Assembly (NCBI GenBank): GCA_964369265.1
Contig: CAYJEV010000002.1
Location: 1-64,000 of the forward strand
Source of the DNA: DAMCAP01 sp964369265
GTDB lineage: Bacteria; Bacillota; Clostridia; Oscillospirales; Ruminococcaceae
Direction of reading: 5' to 3'
DNA: 64,000 bases
Shown: positions 36,486 through 45,342 of the stretch, in pieces
How positions within the stretch are numbered: the first letter of the stretch is position 1
Layout: each line of letters starts with the position of its first letter
The notes under the pieces: model-generated
The model's database searches: none
Told to the model about the DNA's origin: nothing
What the model saw: the letters and a program-made list of their open reading frames with translations, nothing else
Program-made: the position numbers and the translations under genes

Positions 36486-36561
36486 TGGTGAGCCACTGGA
36501 GATTCGAACTCCAGACCCTTTGATTAAAAGTCAAATGCTCTGCCAGCTGAGCTAGTGGCTC
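36486..36561 (-). tRNA. tRNA-Lys (anticodon TTT)
   Basis: 76 nt with encoded CCA. The minus strand reads GAGCCAC at the 5' end, pairing with GTGGCTC before A-CCA. The D arm AGCTCAGCTGGCAGAGC, anticodon stem TTTGA/TCAAA around loop CTTTTAA, and T arm CTGGAGTTCGAATCTCCAG are all canonical. A consensus promoter lies upstream and a terminator downstream, so it is transcribed alone. Confidence 0.97.
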
Positions 36562-36598
36562 ACTTAATTTTTGTTGTCGCTCTCTTGACGACTTGATT

Positions 36599-36627
36599 AT
36601 TATAGCAGTATATTTTATATTTGTCAA
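36599..36627 (-). promoter_or_regulatory. tRNA-Lys promoter
   Basis: On minus, TTGACA (36627-36622), 17-base spacer, TATAAT (36604-36599): a perfect sigma-A consensus about 38 bases before the mature 5' end. Confidence 0.85.
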
Positions 36628-36720
36628 TACTTTTTTTGAAAAAATATAAGTTTTTTTCGAGAAATAATAATTATCTACATTTAGCTCAAAAATTACTCAA
36701 AACACTAATATTTTACAGCA

Positions 36721-36755
36721 ATTTCGCCGTTATTTTACTATAATAACGGCGAAAT
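36721..36755 (-). terminator. Strong hairpin after the hydrogenase gene
   Basis: Perfect 14-bp stem, ATTTCGCCGTTATT (36721-36734) with AATAACGGCGAAAT (36742-36755), beyond the hydrogenase stop. There is no clear T run on the minus strand, so it may be a terminator or an mRNA 3'-end stabiliser. Confidence 0.6.
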
Positions 36756-36778
36756 ACTATTTCTTCATATTTTAAGCT

Positions 36779-38527
36779 TTATCTTCTAACAGGCTTTGGC
36801 ATGCTCCAAGATGTATGGTCAGTATGAAGAAGCATATGAGCCTTATGGCTGTTTGGCTTTTCAAAATATTCCTCATACATTTTTAAAACATCCTTATTTT
36901 CATGAGAAAATCTTATCTTACTATTCTTGTCAAGTTGATATAGGTTTGCTCCCCTAGTGTATGCAAGCTCCATACCATCATGTATTGGTTGACCTCCGCC
37001 ACCAACACAACCACCAGGACAAGCCATAACTTCAACAAAGTCATAACGAACTTCGCCTCTTAAAATAGAGTTAATTAGCTTTCTTGTGTTTGCAAGACCG
37101 CTAACTACAGCAGCAGCTATCTTAGCATCGCCTATGGTAACCTCTGCCTCTACAACACCATTAACTGAAGACTGGCTTCTAACACCACTAAATTGATCAG
37201 CAGTTGGATTTTTGCCAGTAACTAAGAAGTGAGCGCTTCTCAGCGCAGCTTCCATAACTCCGCCAGTTGCACCAAATATAACACCAGCACCACTAGCTTC
37301 CTTCATCACTGCATCACACTCAATATCAGCAAGTGTGCCTGCAGATATGTTAGCAACCTTAATCATTCTGCAAAACTCTCTAGTCGTTAGAACTATATCA
37401 ACATCATGCCCAGCATATTCTTCGTGGAACAGCTCTCTTTCTCTCTCGCTCTTCTTTGCAACACAAGGCATTACAGAAACAGTCACAATGTCATTTGGAT
37501 TAACACCTATCTTTTCTGCAAAGAAAGTTTTCATAACAGCACCAAACATCTGTTGAGGAGATTTTGCTGTTGAAACATTTGGCAATAAGCGAGGATATTG
37601 AGCCTTAACATATCTCATCCAACCAGGGCAGCAAGAAGTGAACATTGGTAGATCTTTTGTTTCTCCAGAAACAAATTTGTGAACAAACTCTGTTCCCTCT
37701 TCCATTATTGTTAAGTCGGCTGTGAATGTTGTGTCAAAAACATAGTCAAAACCTATTTTCTTTAAAGCATCTGCAATTTTGCCCATAGTCGCTTCTTCTC
37801 TTGATAATCCTAGTGTTTCGCCAAAAGCAGCTCTAACAGCTGGAGCAACTTGAACAATAACTGTTTTGCTCTTATCATCAATAGCGTTCCAAGCTTCTAA
37901 TGTATCATCTCTTTCTCTTAAAGCACCAACTGGGCAGTGAGTGATACATTGGCCACATAAAGTACAATCAGAGTCCTCAATTTTTCTGTTATGAGAAACC
38001 TGAACATTTGAGCGAGAGCCTGTGCTTTCAAGCTCCCAAACACCAAGCCCTTGCACTTTATCACAAATTTGAATACATCTCATGCATTGAATACACTTTT
38101 TGCTATCTCTAATTAAAGGGAAATTTTGATTCCACTTTGTATCGTTTTGGATGTCTTTGAAAGGAAGATCTAGTATGTTTAAATCATTAGCTATATTTTG
38201 TAAAGAACAGTTCTTGCTTCTAACACAAGTTGCACATCTAAAATCGTGTTGGGATAATAGTAGTTCGACTGTTTTTCTTCTATTAAGTCTTACTTTATGG
38301 CTGTTTGTGCTTATAACCATGCCCTCTTCAACAACATTATTACAAGATGTGATTAGCCTATCTAGCCCCTCAACCTCAACAACACACACACGACAGGCTG
38401 CAATTTCATTTATGTCTTTCAAGTAGCAAAGCTTTGGTATCTCAATGCCGATAGTAGCCGCTGCTTGCATTATAGTATAGCCTGATGGAACAGATAAGGA
38501 CTTTCCATTTATATATATATTTACCAT
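36779..38527 (-). CDS. hydA: [FeFe] hydrogenase, group A, catalytic subunit
   Basis: 582 aa. The N-terminal plant-type 2Fe-2S domain (CYLKDINEIAACRVC), a His-Cys3 4Fe-4S site (HDFRCATCVRSKNC), two ferredoxin clusters (CIQCMRCIQIC, CTLCGQCITHC), and the H-cluster motifs TSCCPGW, MPCVAKKSERE and MACPGGCVGGGGQP are all intact. It evolves or takes up H2 in the cytoplasm. It overlaps the upstream flavoprotein gene by seven bases, so the two are coupled and probably form a complex, as described for GltD-linked group A2 hydrogenases. Confidence 0.96.
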   Translation of the reverse strand: MVNIYINGKSLSVPSGYTIMQAAATIGIEIPKLCYLKDINEIAACRVCVVEVEGLDRLITSCNNVVEEGMVISTNSHKVRLNRRKTVELLLSQHDFRCATCVRSKNCSLQNIANDLNILDLPFKDIQNDTKWNQNFPLIRDSKKCIQCMRCIQICDKVQGLGVWELESTGSRSNVQVSHNRKIEDSDCTLCGQCITHCPVGALRERDDTLEAWNAIDDKSKTVIVQVAPAVRAAFGETLGLSREEATMGKIADALKKIGFDYVFDTTFTADLTIMEEGTEFVHKFVSGETKDLPMFTSCCPGWMRYVKAQYPRLLPNVSTAKSPQQMFGAVMKTFFAEKIGVNPNDIVTVSVMPCVAKKSERERELFHEEYAGHDVDIVLTTREFCRMIKVANISAGTLADIECDAVMKEASGAGVIFGATGGVMEAALRSAHFLVTGKNPTADQFSGVRSQSSVNGVVEAEVTIGDAKIAAAVVSGLANTRKLINSILRGEVRYDFVEVMACPGGCVGGGGQPIHDGMELAYTRGANLYQLDKNSKIRFSHENKDVLKMYEEYFEKPNSHKAHMLLHTDHTSWSMPKPVRR

Positions 38528-40508
38528 TGTATTTCACGACCTCCTTTGAAAATTCCAAAACCGAAGTGATCACATCTTAGACATCTGTTAGCCTCTTGCT
38601 TAGCTTCAACCTCAGTCATACAAAGCTCAACTTCTTTAAAATCTTTCGACCTAATAACAGCTTCTCTCTCTGGAAGATTAACTCTACCACAAGGAGTTCT
38701 ATCGGCAAGGCGTGGCTCTGGAATTTCAACTCCACTAGAAATTTCATGTCTAAAGCCCAAGTATTCATCAATATTAGCAGCAACAACCTTAGCAGCAGCA
38801 ATCGCTTTAATAACAGTCGCAGGACCAGTTGCACAGTCACCACCAGCAAATACTCCTGGCAGGTNNNNNNNNNNNNNNNNNNNNNNNNNNNNNNNNNNNN
38901 NNNNNNNNNNNNNNNNNNNNNNNNNNNNNNNNNNNNNNNNNNNNNNNNNNNNNNNNNNNNNNNNATAACAGTCGCAGGACCAGTTGCACAGTCACCACCA
39001 GCAAATACTCCTGGCAGGTTAATAAAGCTTGCGTCATTTTCTGTGCTTAAAACGCCCTTGTTTATTGGAAGACCAGCCTCTGCGAAGTGATGATACTCAA
39101 CATCTTGACCAATAGCAACAATAAGCACATCACAAGCTAACTCAATATCAGGCTCGCCATTTGCTTTAACAGCGGCTCTGCCATCTTTAATGCTTCCAAT
39201 CATTTGTGGAGTGACAGTAATGCTCTTAACAGCACCATTCTCGTCCACATTTATGGATTTAGGAGCTTTTAATGTTAGCAGTTCAACGCCCTCTGCAACT
39301 GCTCCATCAATCTCATGAGAAAGAGCTGTCATATCGCTAACACGTCTTCTATAAACAATCTTAACGCTACCAGCACCCATACGAATAGCAGATCTAACAG
39401 CATCCATAGATACATTACCACCGCCGATAACAACAACATTTTTGCCTGATAGGTCTTTTGCGCCATTTAAGTCTATATCCCTTAGGAACTCAACAGCAGA
39501 ATAAACACCATTAGCTTTCTCATTTTCCATACCAAGCTTTTTGTCGGTACTGGCTCCGATTGAAACAAGAACAGCATCATATTCATCTCTTAGCTTGTCA
39601 ATATGTATCTCTTTACCAATCTTTGTATTAAGCACAACCTTAACACCAGTATCAAGGATAGTTTTAATATCGCTCTCCATCTTCTCATTTGGAAGTCGAT
39701 AGTTAGGAATTCCATATCTTAACATACCGCCCAGTTCTGGAAGCATTTCAAAAACTGTTACCTCATGTCCCATAAGTTGAAGATAATAAGCGGCACTAAG
39801 TCCGCCAGGACCGCCACCAACAACAGCAACCTTCTTGCCTGTACTTTCTGCTGGCTTTGGAGGAGGAACAACACCAGCAAAATCAGAAGCAACTCTCTTT
39901 AAGCCTCTAATGTTGATAGCATCATCAACCATGTTTCTTCTACATCTAGCTTCGCAAGGATGTTCGCAGATATAACCGCAAGTGCTTGGGAAAGGATTGT
40001 CCTTTCTAATTAAGCGTACTGCATCCTCATATCTTCCCTCACCAACTAAAGCAACATAACCAGGTATGTCAACATTAGCAGGGCATAAAGCAACGCAAGG
40101 CACTGGCAAGGAATATGTACAAGTACATCTTCCCTCTTTAATATGCTCCTCATAATCGCTTCTAAACCCATTTAGTCCTCTATATACACTAGCTGCCGCT
40201 TCATATCCAATAGCACAATCTGCTGATTGCATTACTGAAAGCGCTGTGTTTTCTAGCAATGATAATGTTTCCATTGTTGCTTTGCCATCTAGCACATCTG
40301 TTAGTAAGTTACCAAGCTGCACTAAACCTATTCTACATGGCGCACACTTTCCACAAGTTTGAATTTGACATAGCCTTAAAAAAGCATTTGAAATTCCAAC
40401 AGGACATAGTCCAGGAGGGCTAGCCTCTATTCTTCTTTCTAGCTCTTTATATAGTCCTTCAACTACAATTTGAGCCTTGTTAGGGGTATTAAGTTCTAAT
40501 CTGCTCAC
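38521..40508 (-). CDS. NuoF-4Fe4S/GltD-type flavoprotein, hydrogenase partner (split by an assembly artefact)
   Basis: The reading frame runs 40508-38965, then continues at 38809-38521 once the N run and one 55-base duplicate are removed. The result is 610 aa. Residues about 30-95 match the NuoF C-terminal 4Fe-4S domain (CGKCAPCRIGLVQL). About 130-210 hold GltD-type Cys motifs (CVALCPANVDIPGY, CGYICEHPCEARCRR). The remainder is an FAD/NAD(P)-binding GltD fold (VVGGGPGGLSAAYYL, VVIGGGNVSMDAVRSA, GVFAGGDCATGPATV). A final CLRC lies near the end. It likely passes electrons between NAD(P)H and the hydrogenase. GTG start behind AAAGGAG. Confidence 0.92.
38810..39019. other. Unmerged contig overlap: 55-bp duplicate either side of 100 N
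   Basis: 38810-38864 equals 38965-39019 base for base. Removing the Ns (38865-38964) and one copy gives 1833 coding bases, exactly 611 codons, for the flavoprotein gene. This is the same 55-base signature as at 28.1 kb. Confidence 0.93.
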
Positions 40509-40900
40509 AATACTGCTCCTTTCAAATTAAAAACAATTTACATCTAAACAATAATACAATTAAAATTTTTCGTTTATTACTACATTTTGTTATCATATGT
40601 GTTTAAATATTAATTTGATAATTAAAATTATATAAAAATTCAGAGAAAAATGCAAGTATCGTTAAAATAATATTCTTTGTCTTTTAATGGTTAATTTTTA
40701 TTTTTTCGATAGTTTAAAAATATCTTTACTAAATATTCGAAAAATTAAGCGAATAATCAATTTGAAATTAAAAACGCTGTTAATTTTTGTAAAACAAAAC
40801 TAAAATTAGTTAATTATTTTGGTAGTTTAATAGATAGATTTGCAATTTTGTTGCATTAAAAATTGCAAAACTGCATTGTTAAATTTTTTTCGAAAATATA
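40509..40900. other. AT-rich intergenic interval with a perfect inverted repeat
   Basis: This stretch separates the divergent hydrogenase and ArsR-CobW operons. TTTGCAATTTT (40839-40849) and AAAATTGCAAA (40859-40869) form an 11-bp perfect inverted repeat with a 9-base loop, about 30 bases upstream of the next -35 box. It could be an operator. I see no gene or known riboswitch in the rest. Confidence 0.6.
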
Positions 40901-40946
40901 TTGACATTTTTCAATATATAAAATATAATGATATTAGATTGAAAAA
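40901..40946 (+). promoter_or_regulatory. Promoter of the ArsR-CobW operon with flanking inverted repeat
   Basis: TTGACA (40901-40906) and TATAAT (40924-40929) have a 17-base spacer. TTTTTCAAT (40907-40915) and ATTGAAAAA (40938-40946) are exact inverted repeats bracketing the -10. They are plausible half-sites for the ArsR domain encoded by the first gene, implying autorepression. Confidence 0.75.
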
Positions 40947-40968
40947 CTTCAATGTGAGGAGGATGAAA

Positions 40969-42210
40969 ATGAATGATTTCAATATAGTCAAGGCTCTAAA
41001 GGCTATGGCAGACGAAAATCGCTTTAAAATTTTAAATATTTTAAAGCAAGAAGAAGAGAAGTGTAGCTGTCGTCTTTTAGATGACCTAAATATGTCCCAA
41101 CCAACACTTTCTCATCATATGAAGCTACTTTCAGATGCCGGACTTATCAACGGCAACAAGCAAGGCAAATGGACTCACTACTCAATAAATAAACAAAATT
41201 TTAAGGAGCTATCTAACATTATGGAGAACTTATCTAAAACAGAATCATTAAACACCCCTGTTACATTAGGAGAGTATGATGGAAAAAGCAAGCTTTATCT
41301 ACTAAGCGGATTTTTAGGCGCTGGCAAGACTACCATACTAACAGCTCTTCTTGATGCACTAAAAGGCAAGAAAGTTGCTGTTATTCAAAACGAGTTTGGC
41401 AAGGTTGGTATTGATGGTAAAGTTATCCAGTCCGGAGATATAGAGATGATTGAGCTTAACAGAGGCTCTATCTTCTGCTCTTGCCTAAAGCTTAACTTCG
41501 TTAAAGCTCTTGGCGATCTTGCGCTGATGCAACCAGATTATATCTTTGTTGAAAGCTCTGGTTTAGGCGATCCTTCCAATATCAAAGAAATATTAAATGC
41601 TGCAAATATGGTATGTAACGACAAGATTGAGATGTATGGTTCTATCGCTTTAGTTGATGGTGCTAACTTCCCTGATGATTTATCTGAATTTGAGGTTATT
41701 GTTCGACAAATTAAGCACTGCAACTTAGCTGTTATAACTAAGGTGGATTTAATTGATGCTGATAGACTTGAGCATATTAAAGCTGCTATTAGAAAAATAA
41801 ATGATGGCTGTATAATTAAGATAAGCTCAAATGGCAATCTTTCTCCAGAGTTTATCGGCAGCGACATAACTTCTTATGGCGGCTCAGATAGCGAAGAAAC
41901 AACTAACATGGTAGAAAATAAACCAAAAACTATAAGTCTTCAAACAGAGAGTAGTGTTAGTGTTGATGTATTAAAGAGATTCTTAGATTCTGTTAGCGAA
42001 AACTGCCACAGAATTAAAGGCTTTGTTAATTTAGAAAATGATGGCTTTTCTCAGGTTGATGTTGTTGGCGGAAGAATTGATATTGTAAAATCAAACGATT
42101 ACCCACTATCCCAAATTGTATTCATCTCAAAGATAGGCCCTGCAATCATTAAAGAAGTGTTTAATAATTGGAATGAGATTGTTGGAATTAAAATGGAGCT
42201 TAAAAACTAA
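40969..42210 (+). CDS. ArsR-type HTH fused to a COG0523/CobW GTPase
   Basis: 413 aa. Residues 1-95 are an ArsR winged helix with a CxC metal site (KCSC, Cys32 and Cys34) before SQPTLSHHMKLL. Residues 108-413 are a G3E/COG0523 GTPase: P-loop GFLGAGKTT (114-122), the metal-site region ELNRGSIFCSC (Cys170, Cys172), ESSGLGDP (Walker B side), ITKVD and a C-terminal CobW_C region. COG0523 proteins are GTP-dependent metal chaperones or regulators. ATG 40969 has GAGGAGG at 40956-40962. I infer one polypeptide that senses a thiophilic metal(loid) and controls its own operon. Covalent fusion of these domains is unusual. Confidence 0.9.
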   Translation: MNDFNIVKALKAMADENRFKILNILKQEEEKCSCRLLDDLNMSQPTLSHHMKLLSDAGLINGNKQGKWTHYSINKQNFKELSNIMENLSKTESLNTPVTLGEYDGKSKLYLLSGFLGAGKTTILTALLDALKGKKVAVIQNEFGKVGIDGKVIQSGDIEMIELNRGSIFCSCLKLNFVKALGDLALMQPDYIFVESSGLGDPSNIKEILNAANMVCNDKIEMYGSIALVDGANFPDDLSEFEVIVRQIKHCNLAVITKVDLIDADRLEHIKAAIRKINDGCIIKISSNGNLSPEFIGSDITSYGGSDSEETTNMVENKPKTISLQTESSVSVDVLKRFLDSVSENCHRIKGFVNLENDGFSQVDVVGGRIDIVKSNDYPLSQIVFISKIGPAIIKEVFNNWNEIVGIKMELKN

Positions 42211-42229
42211 TTAAATTTTGGAGGCTATT

Positions 42230-42460
42230 ATGGAAATAAAAATTGTTGGAACTGGTTGCGATAAATGCGATACTCTTTATGCTAATACACTAACTGCAAC
42301 AAAAGAGCTAGGAGTTGAGGCTGACGTTATTAAGGTTGAAGACCTTATGCAGATTGTTATGATGGGAATAATGACAGTGCCTGCTCTTGTAGTTGATGGT
42401 AAAGTCGTTTTTGCTGGCGCTTCTCTATCTGTAGATGATATTAAGAAGTATATTAAATAG
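42230..42460 (+). CDS. Thioredoxin-like small redox-active disulfide protein
   Basis: 76 aa thioredoxin fold: MEIKIVGTGCDKCDTLYANT (CxxC at residues 10-13), cis-Pro region MTVPALVVDGKVVFAG. It matches the redox-active disulfide protein 2 family often encoded beside ArsP-type permeases. It could reduce or load the Cys/Sec site of the permease encoded ten bases downstream. ATG 42230 follows GGAGG. Confidence 0.9.
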   Translation: MEIKIVGTGCDKCDTLYANTLTATKELGVEADVIKVEDLMQIVMMGIMTVPALVVDGKVVFAGASLSVDDIKKYIK

Positions 42461-42470
42461 GAGATAGTTT

Positions 42471-43472
42471 ATGTCTAGTATTTGGGAATTTTTTCAGAAT
42501 GAAGTTCTTGGAATGCATTTTATCAATAGAGGCGTTGGCTCTTTGCTGACTAGCATTGGCATTGATATTGCCTCCCCTATTGGTGGAGCATTACAATTCT
42601 TTATTTATGATGTGGTTAAAATATTTATTCTGCTTTCTGTACTTATTTTTGGTATTTCTTATATACAAAGCTATTTTCCACCAGAGCGCACAAAGCTAAT
42701 TATTGGAAGATTTAAAGGAATTTGGGCAAATATTGTATCTGCTCTCTTAGGCACATTAACGCCTTTTTGAAGCTGTTCATCCATCCCATTATTCATGGGA
42801 TTTACGGCAGCGGGACTGCCTGTGGGCGTTACATTCTCCTTTCTAATCTCTTCTCCACTTGTTGACCTTGGAGCTTTCATTTTGCTTATGAGCATATTCG
42901 GAGCTGAGGTCGCTATAATTTATGTTATTGTTGGTTTAATTCTTGCTGTTCTTGGAGGAACGCTATTATCTAAGCTTAATATGGATAGATATGTTGCGGA
43001 CTTTATAAGAAATGCACCAAAGATTGAAACCGCTGAAGCCGACACACTAACTCGTAAAGATAGGCTTGATTTTGCTTATGGCGAAATGAAAGGCACAGTC
43101 AAAAAGGTTTTTTGGTATGTCATCATTGGCGTTGGTATAGGCGCTTTAATACACAATATTATTCCTCAAAGTGTTATTGATCTAGTGCTTGGCACAGACA
43201 ATATACTATCAGTACCAATCGCAACTGCTGTTGGTATACCAATGTATGCTGATATTTTTGGCACTATTCCAATTGCAGAAGCATTATTTGCAAAGGGTGT
43301 TGGGCTTGGAACAATACTTGCATTTATGATGTCTGTTACTGCCCTTAGTATGCCATCTATTATAATGCTTAAGAGAGTTGTTAAAACTCCTTTGCTAGTA
43401 TCCTTTGTTAGCATAGTAACTGTTGGAATACTATTCATTGGCTACTTCTTCAACTATATAGTTGTTTTATAA
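42471..43472 (+). CDS. ArsP-type (DUF318) permease with in-frame TGA, probable selenoprotein
   Basis: 333 aa if TGA (42768-42770) is read through, with about eight membrane helices. The TGA is codon 100, inside TPF-(TGA)-SCSSIPLFMGF. In PF03773 permeases this motif is PFCSCSS, so TGA replaces the first Cys of a conserved CxC on a membrane helix. The next 233 codons continue in frame without another defect and include the second family repeat (IGVGIGALIHNIIPQ, GIPMYADIFGTIPIAEAL). TGA is an ordinary stop elsewhere (22740, 48667). A hairpin follows TGA. Family members export organoarsenicals or metals. The alternatives are a single-base nonsense mutation or a sequencing error. Confidence 0.8.
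42771..42820 (+). promoter_or_regulatory. Candidate bacterial SECIS hairpin after the in-frame TGA
   Basis: ATCCCAT (42783-42789) pairs perfectly with ATGGGAT (42795-42801). The 5-base apical loop is 20-24 bases after TGA, inside the usual bSECIS distance. An outer stem GCTG (42772-42775)/CAGC (42808-42811) begins directly after TGA. A second hairpin GGCAG/CTGCC (42806-42810 with 42816-42820) competes with the outer stem. The loop lacks the G usually seen early in bSECIS loops, which weakens the call. Confidence 0.5.
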
Positions 43473-43482
43473 AATTAGTTAA

Positions 43483-43530
43483 AATAAAAGACTTTGTGAT
43501 ATTTATGCTCACAAAGTCTTTTATTATTGT
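43483..43530. terminator. Bidirectional terminator after the permease operon
   Basis: Perfect 17-bp stem, 43483-43499 with 43509-43525 (core AAAAGACTTTGTGA), T-rich on both sides. It ends the permease operon (+) and the YitT genes (-). Confidence 0.9.
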
Positions 43531-43541
43531 CTCATTTAAAT

Positions 43542-44399
43542 TTAAAATTCTATTGGGCTTCCAAAGCCTTGTCCAATTATATCATTAGCCTCTGTAACAA
43601 TTATAAAGGAGGTTGGATCAATGCTTTTAACTGTGTTTTTCAGTTTGAAATACTCATTTTTCCTAACCACACAAACTAAAACTTCTGTTGTAGTTCCAGA
43701 ATATGCTCCTCGTGCATCCATTATTGTAACTCCTCTTTTTAAATCAGAGATTAAAGCTTTAGATACCTCGTCGCCCTTTCTAGTAACTATAGTACAGTAT
43801 TTGCCAACGTTTGAACCATAGATGATACTGTCAAGCATCCAGCCACTAACCACTGTCATTATAAGCCCATAAAGAGCAGACTCAATATTGCCATAAACTA
43901 TAACAGCCAATGAAAGAACAATTAAATTTATTCCCATTGATATTCTTCCAACGGAGAAATAAGGGAATTTACGAAGAATCATCTTTATGATTATATCTGT
44001 ACCGCCAGTTGTTGAGCCACGCATAAACACAACACCAACTCCAGCTCCAATTATCGCCCCAGCAAATAATGAAGCTAGCAGTCTATCGCCAGTATATGGA
44101 GTTAAATTTATATAGACATAGTCCATGCAAATTGTCATAATCGCAACAGATCTTAGGGTGTTAAAAGTGAATTTTTTTCCTAAAGTCTTATAGCCTAATA
44201 GCAAAAGAGGAATGTTTAAAAGCAAGGATATCGTACCTATAGGTACTCCAGTCAACACATTAGTTATGGTTGCAAAACCTGACATTCCGCCAGGGGCTAT
44301 TTGATTTGGAGCAGAGAACATCATAATTGCTATTGCAATTAGTGAACCGCCTATAAAATCGTAAACTAAGTCTATTGCAGTTTTTTTAATAAAGCTCAT
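43542..44399 (-). CDS. YitT family membrane protein (DUF161/DUF2179), downstream copy
   Basis: 285 aa. Five or six helices (FIGGSLIAIAIMMFSAPNQI, ATITNVLTGVPIGTISLLLN, MRGSTTGGTDIIIKMILRKF) are followed by a cytosolic DUF2179 domain (VTIMDARGAYSGTTTEVLVC). Function is not established; a transport role is likely. It lies 14 bases after a closely similar paralogue, indicating tandem duplication. Confidence 0.92.
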   Translation of the reverse strand: MSFIKKTAIDLVYDFIGGSLIAIAIMMFSAPNQIAPGGMSGFATITNVLTGVPIGTISLLLNIPLLLLGYKTLGKKFTFNTLRSVAIMTICMDYVYINLTPYTGDRLLASLFAGAIIGAGVGVVFMRGSTTGGTDIIIKMILRKFPYFSVGRISMGINLIVLSLAVIVYGNIESALYGLIMTVVSGWMLDSIIYGSNVGKYCTIVTRKGDEVSKALISDLKRGVTIMDARGAYSGTTTEVLVCVVRKNEYFKLKNTVKSIDPTSFIIVTEANDIIGQGFGSPIEF

Positions 44400-44413
44400 A
44401 TCACAACGCTCCC

Positions 44414-45271
44414 TTAACCAATAGATTTAAAGCCTTGGCCTAGTATCTCGCCAACTTCTGTTATCATAACAAACGCATTCTTATCATGCTCAGCAACTAT
44501 TTCTTTAAGCTTGGGAAATTGATTGTTACTAACCGCACATAAAACTAAGTTTGTACTGCTTCCTGTGTATGCTCCTTTGGCATCAATTATTGTCGCTCCC
44601 CTGCTAAGCCTCATGCTTATGCTATTGCAAATCTCTTTTGGGTTAGTAGAAATTATCATAACAAGCTTTCTAGTATCAAAACCTCTAACTATTCTGTTTA
44701 TTATTTCCCCAGAAATGAAGATAAACACAAGGGCATATAAAACAGCATTAATGTTGCCGTATACAATACCAGCGATAGCAACTATGATAAAGTCAATTGA
44801 CATCATTATCGTTCCAAAAGGAAGATGAGGTTTAATTTGCTGTATTATACACACAACTATATCAGTACCACCAGTTGAGCTACCACGCATTATAATAAGC
44901 CCTAAGCCTATACCAACACATGCTCCACCATAAATCGCTACCATTAGTAAATCGCCATGATATACTGGGAATATTGGCGCTATATAGTCAATACATATAG
45001 CTGATATAACAAGTACTTTTAATGTATCAAGGAAAAATCGCTTCCCAACATATTTATATCCCGCAAGCAATAAGGGAATGTTAATACAAAGGTTAAGCGT
45101 ACCAATAGGAAGCCCTGTAAAATAGTTGATTAAGGTTGAAATACCAGATACTCCACCAGCAACTATTTCATTTGGTACAGAAAACACCTGTAAGCCAATT
45201 GCCAAAAACATTGAACCGATAAAATCTAGCGTTATATCTTTTACATAATAACTAAAATCTTTTTTCACCAT
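44414..45271 (-). CDS. YitT family membrane protein, upstream copy
   Basis: 285 aa, same length and architecture as its neighbour (FSVPNEIVAGGVSGISTLIN, MRGSSTGGTDIVVCIIQQI, ATIIDAKGAYTGSSTNLVLC). Sequence divergence between the two is substantial, so the duplication is old. They are co-transcribed. Confidence 0.92.
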   Translation of the reverse strand: MVKKDFSYYVKDITLDFIGSMFLAIGLQVFSVPNEIVAGGVSGISTLINYFTGLPIGTLNLCINIPLLLAGYKYVGKRFFLDTLKVLVISAICIDYIAPIFPVYHGDLLMVAIYGGACVGIGLGLIIMRGSSTGGTDIVVCIIQQIKPHLPFGTIMMSIDFIIVAIAGIVYGNINAVLYALVFIFISGEIINRIVRGFDTRKLVMIISTNPKEICNSISMRLSRGATIIDAKGAYTGSSTNLVLCAVSNNQFPKLKEIVAEHDKNAFVMITEVGEILGQGFKSIG

Positions 45272-45342
45272 ATTATAACCCCATTCTGTTAATAAAAATC
45301 AACTGACAACAAAGATTTAGAAAGTTAGTATAAATTATTATA

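Noticed and set aside
38521..38760. Independent 79-aa gene downstream of the gap
   Set aside because: It is the C-terminus of the hydrogenase flavoprotein, in frame once the duplicate is removed.
42471..42770. TGA decoded as Trp (alternative genetic code)
   Set aside because: TGA ends the XRE gene (22740) and the spoIVFA gene (48667) at natural family ends, so it is a stop codon.
42795..43472. Separate gene starting at the ATG after the in-frame TGA
   Set aside because: That Met lies inside a conserved permease helix, there is no ribosome binding site, and the upstream half matches the same family in frame.
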